This document shows positions 23,411 to 30,879 of a DNA stretch of 36,463 nucleotides, piece by piece. The position numbers and the translations under genes were made by a program. How positions within the stretch are numbered: the first letter of the stretch is position 1; every line of letters starts with the position of its first letter. Under the pieces are notes generated by a model. The model had not been told where the DNA came from. It saw only the letters and a list, made by a program, of their open reading frames with translations, and did not search any database. Source of the DNA: Chloroflexota bacterium (GTDB lineage Bacteria > Chloroflexota > Dormibacteria > Dormibacterales > Dormibacteraceae); NCBI GenBank assembly GCA_005882115.1, contig VBEG01000057.1:1-36463 (forward strand), in the 5' to 3' direction.

Positions 23411-24561
23411 CCATCGCCTATTTCGACTGCTTCGCCGGAATCTCAGGCGACATGACGCTCGGTGCGCTTGTCGACTGCGGTGCGGACAGGGCGCTGCTCG
23501 ACGCCGTCGTGGAATCGCTTCGCCTGGGCGACGAGGTCACGATCGAGGTCCGTCGCGAGGCCCGAGGCCACGCGGCAGGCACCCGCGTTCTGGTCGGCGT
23601 GCGCGACCGCGTCGAGCGAACCGTGCCGGCGCTGCGCGAAGTCGTCGAGCAGGCGGACGCGCCGGATTCGGTCAAGACGCAGGCCCTCGATGCCATCAAC
23701 CGCCTCGCACGCGCCGAGTCCGAGATTCACGGCCTGCCCGAAGAGCAAGTTCACCTGCACGAGCTCGGCGGCGCGGACACCCTGGTCGACGTCGTGGGCG
23801 CTTTCTGGCTCCTCCATGCGCTTGACGTACGCAAAGTATTCGCCTCGCCTTTGCCCGCCCCGCGGGGAATCAAGCACGGGATGCCGCTGCCAGCTCCCGC
23901 CAGCCTTCGCGTCATCGAGGGCACGGGCGCGGTGCTGCAACCGATTGACGAGACTCGCGAGCTCGTGACGCCGACGGGTGCGGCGATCCTCGCCGCGTGT
24001 GCGACATTCGAGCGACCCAGCATGTCGCTCCGGCGCGTCGGTTACGGCATCGGGTCGTATGAGGCGCCGGGCAACGCCCTCGCGGTCTGGCTCGGCGACG
24101 AGGTCTCCGCCGAAACCGCTGTGACGCTCGTGGAGACGAACCTGGACGATATGGCGCCGAACCTGATCGCCGCCCTATGCGAAGACCTGATGAGCGCCGG
24201 AGCGCTCGACGTCGCCGTCGTGCCGGCGGTCATGAAAAAAGGCCGGCCGGGACACCTGCTGACCGTCATGGCGCCGCCCGAGCTGGTCGGTTCGCTGACG
24301 GACCACCTGCTGCGGCACAGCACGACGCTCGGCGTGCGGCTCACCCACGTCGATCGGGTCATCGCGGGGCGGCGGGTGATCGAAGTCGAGACCCCGCTTG
24401 GTTCATCACGCGTCAAGGTCAAAGAGCTCGGCGGCCGCGCACTCGACGTCGCGCCGGAGTACGAAGACTGCCGACGGATCGCCCACGAGCGAGGCATTGA
24501 CCTGCGCGACGTGATGCGCGTCGTAACCGAAGCAGCCAGACGCGAGCTCGGTCTCGTATGA
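23407..24561 (+). CDS. larC: nickel pincer cofactor nickel-insertion protein LarC
   Basis: A 384-residue single-frame LarC. It is the CTP-dependent cyclometallase that inserts nickel into the pyridinium bis-thiocarboxylate cofactor used by lactate racemase and relatives. Family marks are YFDCFAGISGDMTLGAL at the N-terminus, VHLHELGGADTLVDVVG, PLPAPRGIKHGMPLPAPA, RELVTPTGAAIL, VETNLDDMAPNLIAAL and a MKKGRPGHLL segment near the C-terminal CTP-binding part. In some lactobacilli this protein is made by frameshifting from two frames; here it is one uninterrupted frame. It overlaps folB and folD by ATGA on both sides. LarA, LarB and LarE are not in the window. Confidence 0.95.
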   Translation: MTIAYFDCFAGISGDMTLGALVDCGADRALLDAVVESLRLGDEVTIEVRREARGHAAGTRVLVGVRDRVERTVPALREVVEQADAPDSVKTQALDAINRLARAESEIHGLPEEQVHLHELGGADTLVDVVGAFWLLHALDVRKVFASPLPAPRGIKHGMPLPAPASLRVIEGTGAVLQPIDETRELVTPTGAAILAACATFERPSMSLRRVGYGIGSYEAPGNALAVWLGDEVSAETAVTLVETNLDDMAPNLIAALCEDLMSAGALDVAVVPAVMKKGRPGHLLTVMAPPELVGSLTDHLLRHSTTLGVRLTHVDRVIAGRRVIEVETPLGSSRVKVKELGGRALDVAPEYEDCRRIAHERGIDLRDVMRVVTEAARRELGLV

Positions 24562-25409
24562 CGGCCCGCGTGCTCGACGGCAGAGCCGTCGCGAAACAGA
24601 TCTACGAAGAGGTCACCGCGGCCGTCAGCGAGCGCGTGTCTCGAGGCAGCTCGCGGCCGCGGCTCGCGACCGTGCTCGTGGGTGAGGATCCCGCATCCGC
24701 GAAATACGTCGAGCTGAAGCAACGCAACGCGCACAGCGTGGGCATCGAGTCCGAGGACCACCGCCTGCCGTCGAACACGACCACCGATGAGCTGCTCTCC
24801 CTCGTCGAGCAGATAAACCGCGACGAAAACGTGAGCGCGATCCTGATCCAGCAGCCCACCCCCAAACAGATCGACATGCGGCAAATCGTGTTCGCCCTGG
24901 ATCCCGTCAAGGATGTCGACGGTTTCCATCCGCTCAACGCGGGCCTGGTTGCCCTCGGGCTGCCCGGAGGCGTCGAACCTTGCACGCCCGCCGGCATCAT
25001 CGAACTGCTGCTGCGCTCTGGCATCGCGATCGAGGGCGCGAATGCGGTGGTGGTCGGTCGCAGCAACCTGGTCGGCAAGCCGACGGCCTTGCTCCTGCTC
25101 AAACGCCACGCGACCGTGACCCTGTGTCACACGCGAACGAAGGACCTCGCGAGTCACACGTTGACCGCCGACATTCTGGTCGCCGCAGCCGGCCGCGCCC
25201 ACCTCGTGGGCAAGGAGATGGTCAAGGCGGGGGCCGTAGTCGTGGACGTCAGCACCAACTGGGTCGATGGCCGCCAGGTGGGCGACCTTGGCGCGGGCGT
25301 CGAAACCGTTGCCGGATGGCTCACCCCCAACCCAGGTGGTGTCGGTCCAATGACGCGCGCCATGCTGATCCGGAACACCTTCGAGGCCGAGGTTCGCCGG
25401 AAGGGGTAG
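24558..25409 (+). CDS. folD: methylenetetrahydrofolate dehydrogenase / methenyltetrahydrofolate cyclohydrolase
   Basis: A 283-residue bifunctional one-carbon enzyme interconverting methylene-, methenyl- and formyl-tetrahydrofolate, cytoplasmic. Conserved segments are LVGEDPASAKYVELKQR with the catalytic YxxxK, SAILIQQPTPKQID (usual form QLPLP), DPVKDVDGFHPLNAGL, PCTPAGIIELL, the NADP-binding VVVGRSNLVGKPTALLLL, ADILVAAAGRAHLV and the C-terminal TPNPGGVGPMTRAMLIRNT. Length is normal. QQPTP in place of the common QLPLP is a mild deviation. The start overlaps larC by four bases, and folC begins two bases after the stop. Confidence 0.97.
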   Translation: MTARVLDGRAVAKQIYEEVTAAVSERVSRGSSRPRLATVLVGEDPASAKYVELKQRNAHSVGIESEDHRLPSNTTTDELLSLVEQINRDENVSAILIQQPTPKQIDMRQIVFALDPVKDVDGFHPLNAGLVALGLPGGVEPCTPAGIIELLLRSGIAIEGANAVVVGRSNLVGKPTALLLLKRHATVTLCHTRTKDLASHTLTADILVAAAGRAHLVGKEMVKAGAVVVDVSTNWVDGRQVGDLGAGVETVAGWLTPNPGGVGPMTRAMLIRNTFEAEVRRKG

Positions 25410-25411
25410 GA

Positions 25412-26698
25412 GTGCAAGCAAGGCGCTCACAGCTGACCTACCAGCAAGCCCTCGACTTCATCTCGAAGCAAGGGCGCTTTGCGATGAAGCTCGGAACCGA
25501 GCGAACCCGCGCCATCCTCGACCGGCTCGGCGCGCCGGACCGCGAGCTTCGCGGCGCGTTGATCGCGGGCACGAACGGCAAGGGATCCACGGGCGCGTGC
25601 CTGACGTCGATCCTTCGCGCGGCCGGCCACGGCGTGGGCTTCATGCCCAAGCCACACCTCGTCTCGTACACGGAGCGAATCGAGCTCAACGGCAGCCCCA
25701 TCAGCGAAGGCGATTTCGTCGCGACGCTGGAAGCTCTGATGCCGACTCTGGACGAGGTGGCGTCCGAAATGGGCCCTGCCACCGAGTTCGAGATGCTGAC
25801 CGCCATGGCTATCGCCTATCTCGCACCGCGGATCGAGCTCTTGGTGTGCGAGGTCGGTCTGGGAGGACGGCTCGACGCGACGAACGCGCTCGACCTCGGG
25901 ATTGCGGTCATCACCAACGTCGACCTCGACCATCAGAAGTACCTCGGCAGCACAATTGGAGAGATCGCGCGCGAGAAGGCGGCCATCATCAAGCACGGCA
26001 ACCGGGTGGTCACGGGCTGCGAAGGTGAAGCTCTCGCGATCGTCGAGGCGCAGGCGGACGCGATGGCCGCTCAGGTGTGGCGCCTTGGTCGCGACGTCAT
26101 CGTCGACGCGATCTCACTCGGCTGGGGGGGACACGAGCTGAGCGTCCGGGGTCCGGATTTCGCGCACCGCGATCTTCGGCTCCCTTTGGTCGGCGACTAT
26201 CAGCCGGCAAACGCAGCGCTCGCCGTGGCCGCCGCGCGCCTGCTCGGCGTTGTGGGAGACGACGCGATCCGCGAAGGACTCGCATCGACCAATTGGCCGG
26301 GACGCTTGCAGGTGATCGGCCAGCACCCACGCGTGATCGTCGATGGGGGCCACAACCCGGCTGCCATGGTCAAGGCGGGCACCGCGCTCCGCCGGCTCAT
26401 CGGCTCGGAGAAACTTGTCGCCGTCTTCGGGATGTTGAGCGAGCGCGACCCGGTCAAGCTGCTCGGCGCCCTCCGCACGATGCGCCCGGACGCGGTGGTC
26501 TTCACCGAAGCGGCAAGCGCGCAGGGCCACGCGATCGCCCCCGAAAATCTGGCCTCGCTCTACGGCCCGGATGCCTATGTGGCGCCTTCGGCAAGAGCCG
26601 CCATCGACATGGCACGCGAGCTCGCGGGCCCGTCGGGCAACGTACTGGTCGGCGGATCGCTCTACCTCGTGGGAGAGGTCCTGTCCCTCAAGGACTAG
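25412..26698 (+). CDS. folC: folylpolyglutamate synthase / dihydrofolate synthase
   Basis: A 428-residue Mur-ligase-like enzyme that adds glutamate to folates (and, in bifunctional forms, to dihydropteroate). It starts at GTG 25412, right after the folD stop; an upstream open frame to 24980 is out-of-frame folD. Seen are LTYQQALDFI at the N-terminus, the P-loop LIAGTNGKGSTGACLTSIL, PHLVSYTERIELNG, VCEVGLGGRLDATNAL, TNVDLDHQKYLGSTI with a metal-binding histidine, EKAAIIKHGNRVV, and the C-terminal domain with VIVDGGHNPAA. Length is normal. The 3' end overlaps the convergent membrane-protein gene by 11 bp. Confidence 0.96.
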   Translation: MQARRSQLTYQQALDFISKQGRFAMKLGTERTRAILDRLGAPDRELRGALIAGTNGKGSTGACLTSILRAAGHGVGFMPKPHLVSYTERIELNGSPISEGDFVATLEALMPTLDEVASEMGPATEFEMLTAMAIAYLAPRIELLVCEVGLGGRLDATNALDLGIAVITNVDLDHQKYLGSTIGEIAREKAAIIKHGNRVVTGCEGEALAIVEAQADAMAAQVWRLGRDVIVDAISLGWGGHELSVRGPDFAHRDLRLPLVGDYQPANAALAVAAARLLGVVGDDAIREGLASTNWPGRLQVIGQHPRVIVDGGHNPAAMVKAGTALRRLIGSEKLVAVFGMLSERDPVKLLGALRTMRPDAVVFTEAASAQGHAIAPENLASLYGPDAYVAPSARAAIDMARELAGPSGNVLVGGSLYLVGEVLSLKD

Positions 26699-27086
26699 CG
26701 CGCAGGTAGCGCACGCAGAGGTACACGCTGCCCGAGATCATGGGCAGCAGAAGGGCCAGGCCAAGTGCGGCCCACAAGAATCCTCCGCTGATGGCAAGCC
26801 CGACCATGAGGACAACCGACAGCGCGATGCCGCCGCTGCCCAGCTTCAGATCCCTCGACGATCGAGCACGGGACTGGGGTTCGACCAAGATTGCGGCAGT
26901 GGTCGGTGCCAATCCTGGCCGGTGCCTCGCCGCGAATCCATAGATCACAAGGCTGATCCCGGCGAGGGCGCTAAGGAGCGTGATGACTTCGGCGATCAGG
27001 CCCTCTCGCGTGTCCGATACGCGAGTGACCGCGGCGACCGCGATCGCAATCAGCGCCATGCCGGCGACGACGGCAAGCCAGCGCAC
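26688..27086 (-). CDS. small membrane protein, unknown function
   Basis: A 132-residue protein with four membrane helices (about residues 3-20, 33-52, 86-104 and 105-126) and a short polar loop between the second and third. No family recognised. It starts with GTG directly after the SDR stop (TGAGTG), so it is the second gene of that unit. Its end runs 11 bp into the convergent folC gene. Confidence 0.7.
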   Translation of the reverse strand: MRWLAVVAGMALIAIAVAAVTRVSDTREGLIAEVITLLSALAGISLVIYGFAARHRPGLAPTTAAILVEPQSRARSSRDLKLGSGGIALSVVLMVGLAISGGFLWAALGLALLLPMISGSVYLCVRYLRASP

Positions 27087-27869
27087 TCAGCCGGGAGCCA
27101 CAACCAGGCTCTTGCGAAGCCGGCGCATGCCGCGCAGCCACCGATCGTAGTCGTCCGCCTTGCGCCGGAAGTATTCGGCGACCTCGGGATGGGGCAGGAT
27201 GAGAAATCGCTCTTCTGCGATGCCCTGGACGACCGCCTGGGCCACCGCTTCGGGCTCGAGCGCACCCTCGGTAAGGAAGTTCACCCCGAGTTGGGCCTGC
27301 TCAGCCGCGAGCATGTCCGTCTTGACCCCCTGCGGACACAGGCAGGAGACCCGAATCCCAGCATCTCCGTGCACGATGGCGAGCCATTCGAAGAAGGAAA
27401 GGGCGGCCGCCTTGGTGACGCCATAGGGAGCCGCGAAGAAATGGTTCAAGAGGCCCGCCGCGGACACCGTTCCGACGATGTAGCCCTCTTTCCGAGCGAG
27501 CATCCCCGGCAGAAGATGCCTCGCGACCAGGACATGAGACATCACGTTGACGTCCCAGATGCGCTGCCACTGATCATTGGGTGTCTCCGGACCACCTCCG
27601 ACCGCGATCCCCGCGTTCGAACAGAAAACGTCGATGCGGCCATGAGTCGATTCGACATGCGTGATGAGGTGGTGGATGTCGCTCTCGCGAGACACGTCGC
27701 ACTGAATCGCGGTCGCCCCGATTTCTCGCGCGACCTCGGCGAGTCGAAGGCCGTCGATGTCCGCGATGAAGACGGCCAGGGGCTCCGCCGAGGCGAACCT
27801 GGTGGCAAGCGCGCGACCGATGCCTCGCGCGGCGCCGGTCACCACGATGACCCGATTCTTCAGCTCCAT
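27087..27869 (-). CDS. short-chain dehydrogenase/reductase
   Basis: A 260-residue classical SDR. The cofactor motif TGAARGIG is at residues 11-18, the SNAG motif at 84-87, and the catalytic triad is Ser136 (GTVSAAG), Tyr149 and Lys153 (YGVTK). A D-x-D pair after the second strand (ADID) suggests NAD preference. The ATG at 27869 is chosen over an ATG 17 codons upstream because it stands directly before the Rossmann strand and has AGGAGG a few bases upstream. It is divergent from the HxlR regulator and followed immediately by the small membrane protein. The substrate is unknown. Confidence 0.94.
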   Translation of the reverse strand: MELKNRVIVVTGAARGIGRALATRFASAEPLAVFIADIDGLRLAEVAREIGATAIQCDVSRESDIHHLITHVESTHGRIDVFCSNAGIAVGGGPETPNDQWQRIWDVNVMSHVLVARHLLPGMLARKEGYIVGTVSAAGLLNHFFAAPYGVTKAAALSFFEWLAIVHGDAGIRVSCLCPQGVKTDMLAAEQAQLGVNFLTEGALEPEAVAQAVVQGIAEERFLILPHPEVAEYFRRKADDYDRWLRGMRRLRKSLVVAPG

Positions 27870-28026
27870 CGACACCTCCTGAGTCGGCTCACCTGAAGTT
27901 TTCCAAGCCTCCTGAGACATCCGACCATGTAATCACCGACCCTGATTGTGGCCGGAAAAATTTTCTTGTGGAAAACACCAGCCGGGTCCTTTCCGAGACT
28001 TGCGATAGCGCATAGAATCTCTCCCC
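27870..28026. promoter_or_regulatory. divergent promoter region between SDR and hxlR genes
   Basis: A 157-bp gap between divergent starts. It is more AT-rich than its surroundings around 27953-27977, where GAAAA-A-TTTTC (27955-27965) forms a small palindrome and GGAAAAC repeats part of it 6 bp later. This is a plausible HxlR binding and promoter region for both genes. Exact -10 and -35 elements are not certain. Confidence 0.45.
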
Positions 28027-28365
28027 ATGGTCGGAGGGGGCCTTGACTACAGCGCGTCCTTTCAGCGCGCGATCGAGCTGATAGGGAAACGCTGGACCGG
28101 GGCGGTGGTCAAAGCTCTCATCCCGGCGCCTGCTCGTTTCAATCAGCTGCTCGCAGGCATCCCTGGCATCAGCGACCGAGTGTTGACCGAACGTCTTCGC
28201 GAGCTGGAGACAGAAGGCATCGTCGAGCGTCTCGTCGACCCTGGGCCGCCGGTCAGAGTGAGCTATCGATTGACCGCACGCGGGCGTGCGCTCGAGCCAG
28301 TGCTCTCCGCCGTCTCCGCGTGGGCTGAGAGCTGGCTTGCGACAGCCGCCGCCGCCGTCGGCTGA
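28027..28365 (+). CDS. HxlR family transcriptional regulator
   Basis: A 112-residue winged-helix regulator of the HxlR type. It follows the family closely: YSASFQRAIELIGKRWTGAVV at the N-terminus, ALIPAPARFNQLLAGIPGIS, then DRVLTERLRELETEGIVERL and the wing VSYRLTARGRALEPVLSAVSAWAE. Length is typical. HxlR proteins usually respond to oxidants, aldehydes or quinones, and control a neighbouring oxidoreductase; here the divergent SDR is the obvious target. The usual N-terminal sensor cysteine is not seen. The stretch 28366-28509 has no gene. Confidence 0.93.
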   Translation: MVGGGLDYSASFQRAIELIGKRWTGAVVKALIPAPARFNQLLAGIPGISDRVLTERLRELETEGIVERLVDPGPPVRVSYRLTARGRALEPVLSAVSAWAESWLATAAAAVG

Positions 28366-28509
28366 GGACCGCCCCCCAACTTTTCGCATCTCACCTCGGG
28401 CCCTCCCTTCCTCCACCGTGCCGTTCCCTCCCCCTCCGGCACACCTCGATCGAGCCTAGGATTCGCAAACACGAAGCACAACCCAGCCTGTTAAGAGGAT
28501 TAAAAAGGC

Positions 28510-29124
28510 ATGGCGAACACGACTGATAGGCTTTACCGAATGCCGATTGGCGATTTTCTCCGCCGGCGGCCCGAGGCGCAAACCTGCCAGGCCTGCGGAT
28601 CGCCACTACCTCACGGCGCGGTCTTCTGTCCCTCTTGCGGAGTCAGGGCCGACGATCCCCAGGCCGAGCCGCTGCACATCGTCGACCGCACGACGGGCCT
28701 CTTCAACGATAGGTTCGTGCGCCCTGTGCTCGAAGACGAGCTGGCGCGCGCGCACCGCTACCAGCGCAACCTCGGCGTCCTCCTGATCGAGGCCAACGGA
28801 TCACTCCCCGCCGACGAGGCCCTCAAGACGATGGCCGCCGCGCTCGCCAGCACTGTCCGCGACGTCGACACCCCTGGAGTCCTGGGGCGCACGCCCCCCC
28901 AGCTGCTCGCGGTCCTGCCCGACACAGATGTGGCTGGCACGGCTCACGCCGCCAATCGTGTCCTCGCCGCCGTCAACGACGCCTTGAAGCCGCAGGGCGC
29001 GCAGGCGGCTGTCGGCCTCGTTTGCGTCCGGCCGGGTCAGCGCGTGCGGGCGGGGGCCGTCATCGAAAGTGCAGGCCGCTCGCTGCGGTCGGGCCGTCCC
29101 GAGATGATGGGCAAGCCCGCCTGA
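28510..29124 (+). CDS. zinc-ribbon protein with degenerate GGDEF-like domain
   Basis: A 204-residue protein. Residues 26-43 hold CQAC...CPSC, a four-cysteine zinc ribbon (C26, C29, C40, C43). After a short linker, residues 58-70 (VDRTTGLFNDRFV) match the start of GGDEF domains (usual form D-x-LTGL-x-NR). LARAHRYQRNLGVLLIEANG also fits. Where the GGDEF signature should stand, the sequence reads GRTPPQLLAVLPDTD (about 126-140), so the active-site residues are lost. Cyclase activity is not expected; it may bind nucleotide or act as a scaffold. The ATG at 28510 has AAGAGG upstream. The C-terminal end overlaps the next open frame. Confidence 0.8.
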   Translation: MANTTDRLYRMPIGDFLRRRPEAQTCQACGSPLPHGAVFCPSCGVRADDPQAEPLHIVDRTTGLFNDRFVRPVLEDELARAHRYQRNLGVLLIEANGSLPADEALKTMAAALASTVRDVDTPGVLGRTPPQLLAVLPDTDVAGTAHAANRVLAAVNDALKPQGAQAAVGLVCVRPGQRVRAGAVIESAGRSLRSGRPEMMGKPA

Positions 29125-29687
29125 CGCTCGAGATCTACCTCGCGCGCCATGGCGAGACCGAGTGGAGCTCCTCCGGTCGCCACACCGGGAGCACCGATAT
29201 ACCCCTGACGCCGACAGGTGAGGAAAAGGCGAAGGCGCTGCGTCCACGCCTGAGCGCCCTGCAATTCGATGTCGTCTACTCGAGCCCCATGCAGAGGGCG
29301 CGCCGCACGGCCGAGCTCGCCGGATTCGCCGATCCCCAGGTCACCCCGCTACTCCGGGAGGCCGACTACGGCCGCTACGAAGGCCTTACCTCCCAACAGA
29401 TCCACCAGCAAGACCCTGGCTGGGAGCTGTACAAAGACGGTTCTCCCGGCGGCGAGACATCCGCCCAGATCTACGCCCGAGCAGAGCGCTTCATCGAACT
29501 CGCCTCGAGCCGCGGCGAGGGCAGGGTCCTCGCATTCGCGCACGGCCACATCCTTCGCGCGGTCGGTGCGGCCTGGATCCACGCGGACATCACGGTCGCC
29601 ACGGGGCTGTGGCTCGATGTCGCCACGCTCTGCATGCTGCGCGACGGCGAGCGCGGGCAGGTCATCGCGCTGTGGAACGCGTCCTGA
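29121..29687 (+). CDS. histidine phosphatase family protein, possible alpha-ribazole phosphatase
   Basis: A phosphoglycerate-mutase-like histidine phosphatase. The catalytic RHGETEW motif is near the N-terminus, then GRHTGSTDIPLTPTGEEKA, VYSSPMQRARRTAELAG, a conserved acidic LREADYGRYEGLT, PGGETSAQIYARAERFI and FAHGHILRAVGAAWI with the second catalytic histidine. This layout fits CobC-type alpha-ribazole phosphatases as well as general PGM-like enzymes. The B12 genes about 1.2 kb to the right favour CobC, but this is inference. The start is uncertain: a CTG at 29121 overlaps the previous stop (CTGA), while the only standard start is a TTG at 29022, whose 33-residue extension looks non-coding. 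Confidence 0.85.
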   Translation: MTLEIYLARHGETEWSSSGRHTGSTDIPLTPTGEEKAKALRPRLSALQFDVVYSSPMQRARRTAELAGFADPQVTPLLREADYGRYEGLTSQQIHQQDPGWELYKDGSPGGETSAQIYARAERFIELASSRGEGRVLAFAHGHILRAVGAAWIHADITVATGLWLDVATLCMLRDGERGQVIALWNAS

Positions 29688-29693
29688 TTCGCG

Positions 29694-29813
29694 CCACGCC
29701 TGAAGCCGCCGCGCCTGACGCCTCCACGCTTGACGCGGCCACGCCTGACGCGCCCACGCCTGACGCCACCACGCCTGACGCCGCTATGCGTGACGCCGCT
29801 ACGTCTTATGCCG
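29694..29813 (+). repeat. eight tandem 15-bp repeats
   Basis: Eight units of CCACGCCTGACGCCN follow each other without gaps; units 4 to 6 are near-identical and the outer ones diverge. The last unit contains the stop codon of the cupin gene. In one plus-strand frame the units read as a pentapeptide of the ATPDA type, but no start or host gene is evident. It fills the gap between two convergent genes. Confidence 0.9.
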
Positions 29814-30134
29814 CACCGTCCACGTCCGGCTCCGCACCCCGGGGAGGCCGGCGAACACGAGGTACGCGGACGTCGCGACGTCGGCGTGATACGTATGCCG
29901 CTCTCCTGGATTGATCAGCAACATCTCCCCAGGCCCGACCTCGCCTGACTGGGCGCCATCGTCGAAATGCAGGCTGCCGCCCGTGACGATCAGCGCGACG
30001 GGAATCGCGTTGCGGTGCTCGGGCACTGACTGGCCGGGCTGGAGGCGCAGACCGACAACTCGCATCGAGCCGCAGTCGGCGATCTGCTCAAACCCGAACG
30101 CGCGCGGCGGCTCTCCCACCTCAGGCCCAGACAC
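29799..30134 (-). CDS. small cupin-domain protein
   Basis: A 111-residue single-domain cupin. Residues 23-40 (SMRVVGLRLQPGQSVPEH) begin the barrel, with VALIVTGGSLHFDDG in the middle, then the second cupin motif VGPGEMLLINPGERHTYHA with two histidines (80 and 83). A YLVFAG strand closes it. The first motif has a single clear histidine, so metal binding may be incomplete. The longest open frame reaches 30512, but that part is antisense to the ComB-family gene. GTG at 30134 is chosen; a GTG five codons upstream is also possible. The start stands base-to-base with the divergent ComB start. Function unknown. Confidence 0.75.
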   Translation of the reverse strand: MSGPEVGEPPRAFGFEQIADCGSMRVVGLRLQPGQSVPEHRNAIPVALIVTGGSLHFDDGAQSGEVGPGEMLLINPGERHTYHADVATSAYLVFAGLPGVRSRTWTVRHKT

Positions 30135-30803
30135 GTGAACATCATCCACGTCACCGGCATCGAGGGTGCGCGCGAGGCACGAGGCATGGTGGTCGTGATC
30201 GATGTCCTTCGCTCGTTCACCGTCAGCGCTTACGCCCTCGCCGGCGGGGCGCGCGAGTGCCGCCTCGTGAAGACCGTCGCGGAGGCGCGCGCGCTGGCCG
30301 ATGCGACGCCTGGCGCACTCCTGTGCGCAGAGGAGGACGCCCTCCCGGTCGAGGGAATCCCGATCAGCAACTCGCCGACGATGATCCTCGAGCAGGACCT
30401 CCAGGGTCGCGTGCTGATCCAGCGGTCGACGGCGGGCACGCAAGCCGTGGCTGCCGTCCAGGGTGGCGACATCTTCGCCTCGAGCTTGGTCGTCGCCACA
30501 GCGACCGCGCAAGCCTGCGTGTTAAGGAACCCGGAGACGCTGACGATCGTCGCCTCCGCCGACCACCCGGAGGACCATGCGTGCGCGCGCTACATCGACG
30601 CGGTGATCCGCGGCGGGCACCCGGACCTGCACCGTCTGCTGCAGCCGCTGCGCGAGAGCGAACGCTACCAGCGTGCGCTCAGCGGAACCTGGCCGGGCTT
30701 TCCCACCAAGGACCTCGAGCTGGCCCTCGTCGCGGACCGCTTCGCCTTTGCAATGCCGGTGACCAGGGAAAGCGGGTATTTGCGTTTGACTGCAAGCTTT
30801 TGA
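30135..30803 (+). CDS. ComB-family 2-phosphosulfolactate phosphatase
   Basis: A 222-residue protein of the ComB family, Mg-dependent phosphatases first known from coenzyme M synthesis. Family marks are VVVIDVLRSFTVSAYALAGGA at the N-terminus, with a conserved DVLR, then LCAEEDALPVEGIPISNSPT, QRSTAGTQAV, ASADHPEDHACARYIDAVI and a KDLELALVADRF segment near the C-terminus. The start is GTG at 30135, adjacent to the divergent cupin start. No coenzyme M pathway genes are near, so in this bacterium the true substrate is uncertain. Confidence 0.88.
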   Translation: MNIIHVTGIEGAREARGMVVVIDVLRSFTVSAYALAGGARECRLVKTVAEARALADATPGALLCAEEDALPVEGIPISNSPTMILEQDLQGRVLIQRSTAGTQAVAAVQGGDIFASSLVVATATAQACVLRNPETLTIVASADHPEDHACARYIDAVIRGGHPDLHRLLQPLRESERYQRALSGTWPGFPTKDLELALVADRFAFAMPVTRESGYLRLTASF

Positions 30804-30822
30804 TGCCGGAGAACGTCGCCCT

Positions 30823-30879
30823 ACCGCCTCCGTCACCGCCTCCGTCACCCCCGCCTCCGTCGCCCCACCGCCTCTCGCC
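30823..30879. repeat. 12-bp imperfect tandem repeats
   Basis: About four imperfect copies of CCGCCTCCGTCA fill the gap between the convergent ComB-family gene and cobS. The first two copies are exact, the last two carry insertions and changes. No hairpin terminator is evident here. Confidence 0.75.

Noticed and set aside
24042-25430. Long minus-strand frame opposite larC and folD (462 codons)
   Set aside because: It mirrors the codon pattern of two clear genes in high-GC DNA and has no recognisable domain.
26571-27896. Long plus-strand frame opposite the SDR and membrane-protein genes (441 codons)
   Set aside because: The opposite strand holds a clear SDR with its full active site; this frame is its shadow.
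29694-29813. CRISPR array in the 15-bp repeats
   Set aside because: Units are contiguous, short and lack spacers.
30140-30512. N-terminal extension of the cupin frame
   Set aside because: This part is exactly antisense to the conserved ComB-family coding sequence and does not resemble a protein domain.
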